Source: Campylobacteraceae bacterium (GTDB lineage: Bacteria > Campylobacterota > Campylobacteria > Campylobacterales > Sulfurospirillaceae). From it: a stretch of 5,842 bases of DNA. Of the stretch, positions 1-5,353 are shown one piece after another. The notes beneath the pieces are model-generated. The model saw only the letters and a program-made list of their open reading frames with translations. It made no database searches and had not been told where the DNA came from. The position numbers were made by a program, and so were the translations under genes. Location of the stretch: NCBI GenBank assembly GCA_019162915.1, contig JAFLKZ010000113.1:7390-13231 (forward strand), read 5' to 3'. The number at the start of each line of letters is the position of its first letter. The first letter of the stretch is position 1.

Positions 1-1
1 C

Positions 2-1774
2 TTGGATATAAACTCATTGCCCATGATTGATTTTTCAACTTTTTTAAAAGATAAAGATAACTTTCGCTTTCAGCTTATTGTTTCTTATGTCATTTTGGCT
101 ATTTTATTATTAACATTCACAGTGCTTTTACATGTTTATCTATCAATGTTGCAAGATGATAAAAACTTTGAACAAAATATACAATCAACAGCTGAAAAAA
201 AAATTAAATATTTAACACAGTATCTTAATAATAACAAAAGTCAAATTACAGCAATTGCTAATAGCCCTCTTGTGCATACCGCAATTAAAAATAAAGATTA
301 CAAATACCTTGACCAATATCTTTTTGATAAGATAAGCGCTAATACAGATTACATGCGAATACGCTATATTCAAAATACTGGATTAGAAATTATTAGTATA
401 ACTCGTACTGAAAAAGGACATGAACCTCATAGAATTGATCCTGTATCAATACATACGAAGATAGAACAAAATGAGTTTTCAGAGATTTTAAATACAGATC
501 GTTCCAATATATGGTTCTCCTCTATTGAACCTATTTTCAAAATAGGTATTCCACTTTATGACCATAAAAAAGAACCTAATGGAGTCATTATTATTGATCT
601 TTTCATCAAAGATTTTATAACGGATCTTTTTTCAGAACAAAGGTATGATAGTTATTTTGTCGATGAACAAGGATACTATCTTATTCATCCAAATTCTCAA
701 AAAAATTGGTCGCGTTATTACAGCCACCGTACATTGAAAGATGACTTTTCTCCTCAATTAGGACAAATTATAGAAACGCAGAAACCTCTTTATTTTAATG
801 AGGATCATATCTTTGTTGTTCCTTTCTATGTACACAACAATAAATACACTATGATCTTTACACAAAAAAAATCTGAATTAATCAAAAAAAGAGAAAATGG
901 ATTAGCGATTCTTTATACTATTTTGGCAACTATTTTTATAAGTTCATTTCTTTTTGCAAATCTTTTTTCTAAACCTTTTGATAGTGCTTATAAAAGGTTA
1001 AGCAATGAAGCAGAATCTCTGAATCAGTCGACTATTATATTAAAGCAAAGAATTGTGGATGAAATAGAAAAAAATAGACGACAAGAGTTGATTCTTCAGC
1101 ATCAGTCTAAACTTTCTGCATTAGGTGAGCTTTTATCTGCGATTACGCATCAATGGAAACATCCCATTACTCGTATTTCTTTGTTGCTTCAAAACCTACG
1201 TTTACGTTTAAGAATGACTGAAAAATTAGATGAAGATACAAACATTATTATGAATGCGAGCTTTGAGCAAATAGATTTTTTGTCTGAGACAATAGAAAAT
1301 TTCAAGAATTTTTATAAATTTGATGAGAAAAAAGAGAGTTTTACTTTCCAAGAAGCACTTTCATCAGTTATTGGAATCATGTGTGATATTTTCGATCTTC
1401 ATATGATAACGTTAGATGTTAATCTTGATAACTCTATTAAAATTTATGGTAACAAAGTAGCATTTTCACATGTTTTTCTCAATATTATGAATAATGCAAA
1501 GGATGAAATAGTGCAAAGAAAAGTCAAAAATCCTACTATTCATATTGTTTCTAAGAAAAAAGGCGAACGAATAACACTTTTTATATATGATAATGCAGGT
1601 GGAACAAAAGGCGTATCTACAAAAGAAATTTTTAATCCTTATATTAGTACCAAAGCCAAAGAAGGCAGTGGAATGGGTCTTTACATTGCAAAAGCGATTA
1701 TTGAAGAAAAATTTCAAGGTACCATTGTTTCAAAAAATATTACAAATGGTCTACTTTTTAAAATAAATCTTTAA
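2..1774 (+). CDS. Membrane sensor histidine kinase with periplasmic dCache-like domain
   Basis: Two-component sensor kinase: it would sense an extracytoplasmic ligand, autophosphorylate on His and pass phosphate to a response regulator. In the 590-residue reading, TM1 is about 22-46. A periplasmic region of about 47-298 follows, whose segment near 216-230 (YFVDEQGYYLIHP) is typical of the second half of a dCache domain. TM2 is about 300-320, then a helical linker (322-370) with no clear HAMP. The H-box is HQWKHP with H383, followed by the N-box (N494, N497/N498), G1 (DNAGG, D530), F-box (F544) and G2 (GSGMG, 555-559). All catalytic boxes are present. The TTG at base 2 is only the first start in the window. 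In-frame ATG at 23 is plausible because TM1 then follows after about 14 residues, but no clear Shine-Dalgarno precedes it, so the gene may begin upstream. No regulator gene follows, so the partner may lie upstream or elsewhere. The ligand is unknown. Confidence 0.9.
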   Translation: MDINSLPMIDFSTFLKDKDNFRFQLIVSYVILAILLLTFTVLLHVYLSMLQDDKNFEQNIQSTAEKKIKYLTQYLNNNKSQITAIANSPLVHTAIKNKDYKYLDQYLFDKISANTDYMRIRYIQNTGLEIISITRTEKGHEPHRIDPVSIHTKIEQNEFSEILNTDRSNIWFSSIEPIFKIGIPLYDHKKEPNGVIIIDLFIKDFITDLFSEQRYDSYFVDEQGYYLIHPNSQKNWSRYYSHRTLKDDFSPQLGQIIETQKPLYFNEDHIFVVPFYVHNNKYTMIFTQKKSELIKKRENGLAILYTILATIFISSFLFANLFSKPFDSAYKRLSNEAESLNQSTIILKQRIVDEIEKNRRQELILQHQSKLSALGELLSAITHQWKHPITRISLLLQNLRLRLRMTEKLDEDTNIIMNASFEQIDFLSETIENFKNFYKFDEKKESFTFQEALSSVIGIMCDIFDLHMITLDVNLDNSIKIYGNKVAFSHVFLNIMNNAKDEIVQRKVKNPTIHIVSKKKGERITLFIYDNAGGTKGVSTKEIFNPYISTKAKEGSGMGLYIAKAIIEEKFQGTIVSKNITNGLLFKINL

Positions 1775-1851
1775 AAGTACAAAATGGAACATAATTCATT
1801 ACACTTATTTTAAAATCGATATTAACTTTAGAACTTGACATTATTAACTCC

Positions 1852-1875
1852 CCCCTACCTTCTCTTTTGTAGGGG
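1852..1875 (+). terminator. C-run/G-run hairpin downstream of the kinase gene
   Basis: CCCCTAC (1852-1858) and GTAGGGG (1869-1875) form a perfect 7-bp stem with a 10-base pyrimidine-rich loop, 77 bases after the kinase stop. It is the strongest GC stem in an AT-rich gap and could end kinase transcription. The bases that follow (AAAATTACTC) are not a U-tract on either strand, so an intrinsic terminator is not established. It could instead be an RNA structure on the minus strand. Confidence 0.3.
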
Positions 1876-1894
1876 AAAATTACTCTTTAAATTC

Positions 1895-1922
1895 TTGTTT
1901 ACAAAATTCAAATCATTATAAT
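1895..1922 (+). promoter_or_regulatory. Sigma70-like promoter pair with no gene behind it
   Basis: TTGTTT (1895-1900) and TATAAT (1917-1922) are separated by 16 bases, a good sigma70 match on the plus strand. Transcription from it would start near 1929 and run toward the 3' end of the minus-strand dsrE-type gene. The only ORF after it is 11 codons long. In AT-rich DNA such matches arise by chance, so confidence is low. Confidence 0.25.
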
Positions 1923-1966
1923 ATAACAGAAGATGAGAATCGTCATTTATTACTTAATTTTTCCTT

Positions 1967-1998
1967 AATTCCCATCATCAGGATGAAAGAGAATTTTT
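1967..1998 (+). terminator. Weak hairpin followed by T-run
   Basis: AATTC (1967-1971) can pair with GAATT (1991-1995), and CATC (1973-1976) with GATG (1982-1985), around a five-base loop, with an asymmetric bulge on the 3' side. A run of five T (1994-1998) ends the structure. It could terminate a short plus-strand transcript from the promoter-like pair at 1895. On the minus strand it lies about 40 bases after the DsrE-family stop and could act there too. The stem is weak. Confidence 0.2.
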
Positions 1999-2034
1999 AC
2001 AATAAATTAACTACTTTTTCAATATATTGAGTCG

Positions 2035-2391
2035 TTAAAACGTTAGTACCTTATCACTCTCAATAATCCAGTCAGTTAATTTATTCATTGTTCCTTTAAT
2101 TTTGTCATTGAAATAAGGCTGATTTTTATTAATACCACAACGAGTAATACATGTTCCACAAACACTAAGGTCAACGCCATTGCTATAAAGATTTTTGAGT
2201 ATTTCCACTAAATCATACTCATAAAGTTCTGGTTTTTTTGTCATCTCTCGTGCTAGATCAACGGCATCATTCATCAAAAATATTTTAACTGTTTCACCTC
2301 GCTCATGTAATGTTTTGACAAGACGTAGAGCATTCCAAGTCACATCTGTGCCATCATATGGCTGGTGATTTAAGATAACAAGAGTTTTCAC
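2035..2391 (-). CDS. DsrE/DsrF-like family protein (possible sulfur carrier)
   Basis: A 118-residue cytoplasmic protein of the DsrE/DsrF/TusD superfamily, small alpha/beta proteins that often carry sulfane sulfur as cysteine persulfide. The start MKTLVILNHQP forms the first beta strand. VKIFLMNDAVDLA (35-47) is the second strand and the conserved MNDAV segment of YchN/DsrE-like members. The Cys cluster C78-G-T-C81-x3-C85-G follows GVDLSV where the family active-site cysteine lies. Relatives commonly have CGTC followed by an Arg-Gly, so C85 is an extra thiol. The start is GTG (2389-2391), supported by AAGGA nine bases upstream. The gene is divergent from an ArsR-family regulator across a 94-base region holding an inverted-repeat operator, so it is probably that regulator's target. 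Sulfur transfer or persulfide handling is an inference; the partner enzyme is not visible. Confidence 0.85.
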   Translation of the reverse strand: MKTLVILNHQPYDGTDVTWNALRLVKTLHERGETVKIFLMNDAVDLAREMTKKPELYEYDLVEILKNLYSNGVDLSVCGTCITRCGINKNQPYFNDKIKGTMNKLTDWIIESDKVLTF

Positions 2392-2418
2392 GATAAGGAT
2401 TCCTTTTTTATTATTTAC

Positions 2419-2440
2419 TATTTAGCTATTTTGCTAAATA
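2419..2440. promoter_or_regulatory. Inverted-repeat operator between the DsrE-family and arsR-family genes
   Basis: TATTTAGC (2419-2426) and GCTAAATA (2433-2440) are perfect inverted copies separated by six bases. The repeat lies in the shared divergent region. Its right arm overlaps the predicted -35 box of the arsR-family gene, and its left edge is 28 bases from the DsrE-family start codon. This is the expected position for a dimeric ArsR repressor controlling itself and its neighbour. Binding is inferred. Confidence 0.6.
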
Positions 2441-2458
2441 CATTTGTTATGCTACAAT
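2431..2458 (+). promoter_or_regulatory. Predicted promoter of the ArsR-family gene
   Basis: TTGCTA (2431-2436), a 16-base spacer and TACAAT (2453-2458), with an extended -10 TGC directly before it. Transcription would start near 2465. This rules out the TTG at 2444 as a start and fits translation from ATG 2486 behind AAGGA (2476-2480), five bases upstream. Confidence 0.45.
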
Positions 2459-2485
2459 AATCAGATAATCATGTCAAGGAATCTA

Positions 2486-2821
2486 ATGCTAACAATAGAA
2501 GAAAAGGTGAAAATATTTAAGGCCTTAGGTAATGATACACGCTTTGCTATTTTTAAAAATGTTCTCACTGTACCTTATATTTGTAATATCAATCAAAATG
2601 TAAAAACAGATAATATTATTAAACAGGCAACTTGTGTAGGTACAATTGCTGCTGAGTTTAACTATTCACTACCGACTATTTCAAGACATCTCAAAGATCT
2701 TAAAGATGCCAAGCTTATTAAAATGACAAAAAGTGCTAATAAAATTTATGTTGAACCTAATCTTGAAACTATTCATCAATTAGCAAAATGTTTTTGCAAT
2801 TTATTAGATAAAAATTCATAA
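2486..2821 (+). CDS. ArsR-family winged-helix regulator with four cysteines
   Basis: A 111-residue DNA-binding repressor of the ArsR/SmtB type. KALGNDTRFAIF (about 11-22) is the family's N-terminal helix signature. The helix-turn-helix covers about 51-78 (AAEFNYSLPTISRHLKDLKDAKLI), followed by a short wing. Start ATG 2486 has AAGGA five bases before it. ATG 2471 and TTG 2444 are in frame, but they lack a comparable ribosome site and TTG 2444 precedes the predicted transcript start. An insertion of roughly 15-18 residues lies between the second helix and the HTH. Cysteines are C33, C50, C102 and C104. C50 sits where metal-sensing members have the first Cys of CxC, but the second is Gly (CVG), arguing against a classical metal site. 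A Cys near the HTH paired with one in the last helix recalls persulfide sensors such as SqrR/BigR. Divergent from a DsrE-family gene and probably autoregulated. The ligand is inferred, not shown. Confidence 0.85.
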   Translation: MLTIEEKVKIFKALGNDTRFAIFKNVLTVPYICNINQNVKTDNIIKQATCVGTIAAEFNYSLPTISRHLKDLKDAKLIKMTKSANKIYVEPNLETIHQLAKCFCNLLDKNS

Positions 2822-2917
2822 AATACAGACTTGTTGTCAACCGAACTGCCAAACTATTTAGAATTTTAGAGCACTCATTATAAATTCAAACGTAATTACA
2901 TAAAAATTTAAATAACT

Positions 2918-2940
2918 TAAGGTCGAAAATTTCGACCTTA
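2918..2940. terminator. Perfect palindrome between convergent genes
   Basis: TAAGGTCGAAA (2918-2928) and TTTCGACCTTA (2930-2940) are perfect inverted copies around a single base. As RNA, the stem TAAGGTCG/CGACCTTA would close a seven-base loop on either strand. It lies between the ArsR-family stop (2821) and the fic stop (3005), which face each other, so a shared bidirectional terminator is likely. A true T-run is absent, although the minus strand continues AGTTATTTAAATTTTT. A protein-binding palindrome is the alternative. Confidence 0.5.
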
Positions 2941-3004
2941 GAAACAATTGAGTTATTCATAATATTTACGCTATTTCTAAAAATCTTTATCTAAAATTTA
3001 TTTT

Positions 3005-4186
3005 CTATATCTCAGGAAATAAAAACCCAGACATATGAGCAGATATTTTAAGTCTAACAGGGCCTTTTTGAGAATCGGACTGTAAGATGTTTTGTTCAAG
3101 GAGCTTTTTTAATATTCGTGTCATAGTTCTATCTGGGATGCTCGTTAATGTACTTAACTCTCCTCTTTGACACTCCCCTTTGAGTAAAATCATATTGATA
3201 ATATTTGAGGTTTTATCAGGTAGTGGTTCACTATCAAATTCTTTTTTTTGCGAGCGTGCGATATAGTCTTCTATTCGCGATGCAAAAGTATCCATTCGTA
3301 AATAACGTGACATATAATTTATCTGATCCAAGCAAGTGCTCAGCATAAACTCAACAAATTCCTCAAGTGCTTTGGTTGAGAGTGGGCCTCTTCCATCATA
3401 TGCACCAATTTGTTTTTGATCTGCAATACTTAAGTACTCTTTGTATCTATCATTGCTTCTTGAAAGTCCTCTGGATATAGACCAAAGCCCATATCCAAGT
3501 ATGCCAGAGTGCTTCATGGCTGCATCAAGTATCAACCTTGATACTCTGCCATTGCCATCCATAAAGGGGTGTATCCAAACAAATCGGTGGTGTGATGATA
3601 ATGCATGAATTATTTTTGAAGTTATATTGGTTTGTGAAGTTGCATTGTAAAGACTTTCAAAAGTTGCCATTAATCCTGGTACTTCAAAAGGGGATGGAGC
3701 TAAATGTCTTCCAACTTCAACCTCTTTATCTCTATATAAGCCAGGCATCACTGGATATAAGATACCTTGATGTTCTATTGACTGAAATGGTTCCATTCCA
3801 TCGACTTCATAGAAACGTTTATGCACTTCATGAATAAATGTTTCATTATAAGGCGATACAGATCCATTTTTCAATCCATTTTCTATCCACCGCTGTACAT
3901 TAAGATGAGCAAGGGCTAGAATTTGTAGATTTCTCTCTTTTACATTCTCACTGAATTCTTTTTTCATCGCTCTTTCGATATCAGATGGTTTGGTACCTTG
4001 TGATTCGATTTTGTTTGAGTAGTAGCAGTTAACATAATAGAGTAACTCTTTAACTGCTTCTAGTGTTTGTGGCGTATGACCGCCAGATAATGAGGCACTT
4101 TTTGCGATAAGTTCTGTTGCCATTTCTGCAATTTTGGAAGAAAAACTTCCATCATGTTGATAGGGTGCAATAGGTGCAAATTGCAT
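3005..4186 (-). CDS. Fic-domain protein (AMPylase type) with C-terminal winged helix
   Basis: Fic enzymes typically transfer AMP from ATP to a hydroxyl side chain of a target protein. The 393-residue product carries the complete motif HPFMDGNGR (206-214), with catalytic H206, metal-binding D210 and anion-hole G211-N212-G213 plus R214. An N-terminal helical region holds S57-N-K-I-E61, matching the SxxxE inhibitory motif of intramolecularly inhibited (class II) Fic proteins. The residue after E61 is Ser rather than the usual Gly/Asn. Residues about 325-370 (NMILLKGECQRGELSTLTSIPDRTMTRILKKLLEQ) look like a winged helix, so it may bind DNA. The start ATG has AAGGAG five bases upstream. A near-consensus promoter with repeated sites precedes it, indicating a single-gene unit. 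Targets are unknown, and no separate FicA-like antitoxin gene is seen. Visually it is somewhat more GC-rich than the kinase gene, and it lies next to a transposon, so acquisition is possible. Confidence 0.93.
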   Translation of the reverse strand: MQFAPIAPYQHDGSFSSKIAEMATELIAKSASLSGGHTPQTLEAVKELLYYVNCYYSNKIESQGTKPSDIERAMKKEFSENVKERNLQILALAHLNVQRWIENGLKNGSVSPYNETFIHEVHKRFYEVDGMEPFQSIEHQGILYPVMPGLYRDKEVEVGRHLAPSPFEVPGLMATFESLYNATSQTNITSKIIHALSSHHRFVWIHPFMDGNGRVSRLILDAAMKHSGILGYGLWSISRGLSRSNDRYKEYLSIADQKQIGAYDGRGPLSTKALEEFVEFMLSTCLDQINYMSRYLRMDTFASRIEDYIARSQKKEFDSEPLPDKTSNIINMILLKGECQRGELSTLTSIPDRTMTRILKKLLEQNILQSDSQKGPVRLKISAHMSGFLFPEI

Positions 4187-4208
4187 AGTAACTCCTTTTC
4201 AAAATTTG

Positions 4209-4237
4209 ATTCTAACATTTAAAAAAAATTGTGTCAA
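4209..4237 (-). promoter_or_regulatory. Near-consensus sigma70 promoter of fic
   Basis: Read on the minus strand, TTGACA (4237-4232), a 17-base spacer and TAGAAT (4214-4209). The -35 is perfect and the -10 differs by one base. Transcription would start near 4202, giving a leader of about 15 bases containing AAGGAG (4192-4197) before ATG 4186. Such a strong promoter beside repeated sites suggests tight control. Confidence 0.7.
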
Positions 4238-4257
4238 TGGCGGATTATTTGGCAGAT
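4238..4257. repeat. Promoter-proximal copy of 20-bp GGCGGAT-type repeat
   Basis: TGGCGGATTATTTGGCAGAT contains two heptamers, GGCGGAT and GGCAGAT, 12 bases apart start to start. It directly abuts the -35 box of the fic promoter. A second copy lies at 4316-4335. The placement fits an operator or activator site for fic. Confidence 0.6.
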
Positions 4258-4315
4258 TATAAATGCCTATAATATAGTATTTATGCTAAATATATTTGAT
4301 ATAAAATAAACATAT

Positions 4316-4335
4316 TGGCGGATTGTTTGGCGGAT
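4316..4335. repeat. Distal copy of 20-bp GGCGGAT-type repeat
   Basis: TGGCGGATTGTTTGGCGGAT matches the proximal copy at 18 of 20 bases, and both differences are A/G transitions. It is displaced by exactly 78 bases. The flanks of the two copies do not align, so this is not a simple duplication of the region. A single inverted heptamer, ATCCGCC, follows at 4359-4365. Confidence 0.6.
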
Positions 4336-4550
4336 ATTTATTGATTATGAAAATACGTATCCGCCTTGCTGTACGCCTAGTAGAGCTATCAGGCGTCCCT
4401 TTATTCATGCCTATTCATATCCGTTAGAGAGATTAGCTTTGTAATACTTTATCAACAAACAAATATCGACCTTTAGTTAATAACTCAACTTTTGCACATA
4501 GATTCCAGTAAAAGCACTAACTAAGATCAATGGCTATTTCTCAACAAACA
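4336..4550. other. Intergenic stretch without a convincing gene
   Basis: Both strands were read; only short ORFs without ribosome sites occur, for example 26 codons from ATG 4348. The stretch holds an inverted heptamer ATCCGCC (4359-4365) and a small inverted repeat, ACGCCT (4373-4378) with AGGCGT (4391-4396), separated by 12 bases with no T-run after it. The junction between the fic locus and the transposon probably lies in the right part of this stretch or just beyond it. Confidence 0.5.
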
Positions 4551-4581
4551 GGGTAAAAGTCCCATGGTTCTTAGGAATAGC

Positions 4582-5199
4582 TTAATTTGTAATTTCTAGC
4601 ACTCTCTTGGCAAAATCTCTTAGCTCACCATTTGGTCCAATATATTTATAAAGAGTAGGCCTTGTAATCCCCAACTCCGCACAAAGTTCTTTTACGCTGG
4701 TATCTCTATTTTTCATACTTGCTTGCGCTAATCTAACTTGTGATTTGGTAAGGTTAAACTTTCTCCCACCTTTTCTCCCTCTCGCTCTTGCGGCTTCAAG
4801 TCCAGCCATCGTTCTTTCTCTGATTAAGTCTCTCTCAAATTCTGCAAAAGCACCAAAAATAGAAAACATCATTTTACCGGCAGAAGTAGTTGTGTCAATA
4901 TTAACGCCTTGCCCGCTTAAAACTTTAAATCCTATATTTCTTTTGTTTAAATCATCAATAGTATTGATAAGATGCTTGAGATTCCTACCAAGTCGGTCAA
5001 GCTTCCAGACAACTAGAATATCACCGTCACGTAAAGCTTTCAAACAACTTTCTAAACCAGGGCGATCATCTTTGATTCCTGAAATTTTATCGGTGTAAAT
5101 ATTTTCTTGATTTACACCCGCTTGAAGAAGTGCATCGATTTGTAAATCTAAAACTTGAGAGTCATCAGATTTCGAAACTCTTGCATAACCGATAAGCAT
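4582..5199 (-). CDS. tnpR: Tn3-family serine resolvase
   Basis: A site-specific recombinase that resolves transposon cointegrates by cutting at res through a phosphoserine link. The 205-residue protein has the full family layout. The N-terminal catalytic domain opens MLIGYARVS with R7 and nucleophile S9. D45-R46-P47-G48 follows, then DRLGRN (68-73) with active-site R69 and R72. The long dimer helix spans about 105-137 (ending AGLEAARARGRKGGR), then a linker and a C-terminal helix-turn-helix at about 168-187 (SVKELCAELGITRPTLYKYI). Length is slightly above the usual 185 or so. The start ATG is preceded by AAGGGAG four bases upstream. The 28-bp palindrome at 5216-5243 lies just upstream, so the resolvase probably represses its own expression. 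It is divergent from the transposase gene. A DNA invertase of the same family is less likely given that neighbour. Confidence 0.94.
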   Translation of the reverse strand: MLIGYARVSKSDDSQVLDLQIDALLQAGVNQENIYTDKISGIKDDRPGLESCLKALRDGDILVVWKLDRLGRNLKHLINTIDDLNKRNIGFKVLSGQGVNIDTTTSAGKMMFSIFGAFAEFERDLIRERTMAGLEAARARGRKGGRKFNLTKSQVRLAQASMKNRDTSVKELCAELGITRPTLYKYIGPNGELRDFAKRVLEITN

Positions 5200-5215
5200 T
5201 TCACTCCCTTTGAGA

Positions 5216-5339
5216 TGTAAATTAAACCTTCGTTTGCATTACACTCTAAAAGGCATCTATAAACTATCAGATAAGTGTAAATTAAATTATAAATTAAACA
5301 AAGTATAGCAAACAGTATATATAATCAGTATAAATTACA
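5216..5339. other. Candidate res site for the resolvase
   Basis: Half-sites resembling TGTAAnnnAAAC occur at 5216-5227 (plus), 5232-5243 (minus), 5276-5287 (plus) and 5328-5339 (minus). The first two form a 28-bp imperfect palindrome (5216-5243), the length of gamma-delta res site I. The last two bound 64 bases, equal to 34 + 5 + 25, the known lengths of sites II and III with their spacer. The I-II spacer here is 32 bases against 22 in gamma-delta, about one helical turn longer. The inner half-sites of II and III are weak. Function is inferred. Confidence 0.5.
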
Positions 5340-5348
5340 TCAAAAGGA
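5320..5348 (+). promoter_or_regulatory. -10 box and ribosome site of tnpA
   Basis: TATAAT (5320-5325) lies inside the predicted res site III. The ribosome site AAGGA (5344-5348) is five bases before GTG 5354, which decides the start. No good -35 is seen, which is common in Campylobacterota. Resolvase bound to res would block this promoter. Confidence 0.45.
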
Positions 5349-5353
5349 AAAAA

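Noticed and set aside
1466..1717. 83-codon minus-strand ORF inside the kinase gene
   Set aside because: It is antisense to the N-box to G2 ATPase region, has no ribosome site or recognisable domain, and is a shadow of a well-supported gene.
3592..3837. 81-codon plus-strand ORF inside fic
   Set aside because: It lies antisense to the region coding the middle of the Fic domain and its product resembles no family; shadow ORF.
4373..4396. ACGCCT/AGGCGT inverted repeat as a tRNA or terminator
   Set aside because: No cloverleaf arms or T-loop could be built around it and no T-run follows; only a 6-bp repeat remains.
4348..4428. 26-codon ORF starting ATG 4348 in the fic-tnpR gap
   Set aside because: No Shine-Dalgarno, no family resemblance, and it starts in repeat-rich promoter DNA; length is within chance.
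2970..4581. 16-base inverted similarity (2970-2985 against 4566-4581, 13 of 16) flanking fic
   Set aside because: It would suggest mobile-element ends, but the similarity stops where the outer terminal sequence should continue and the bases are AT-rich, so chance is the simpler reading.
4745..5098. 117-codon plus-strand ORF inside tnpR
   Set aside because: It is antisense to the conserved resolvase catalytic domain and has low-complexity hydrophobic content with no ribosome site.
5216..5300. Repeated TAAATTAAA units (5218, 5278, 5290) as iterons or a CRISPR
   Set aside because: Spacing is irregular and the units are AT-rich; they are better explained as resolvase half-sites.
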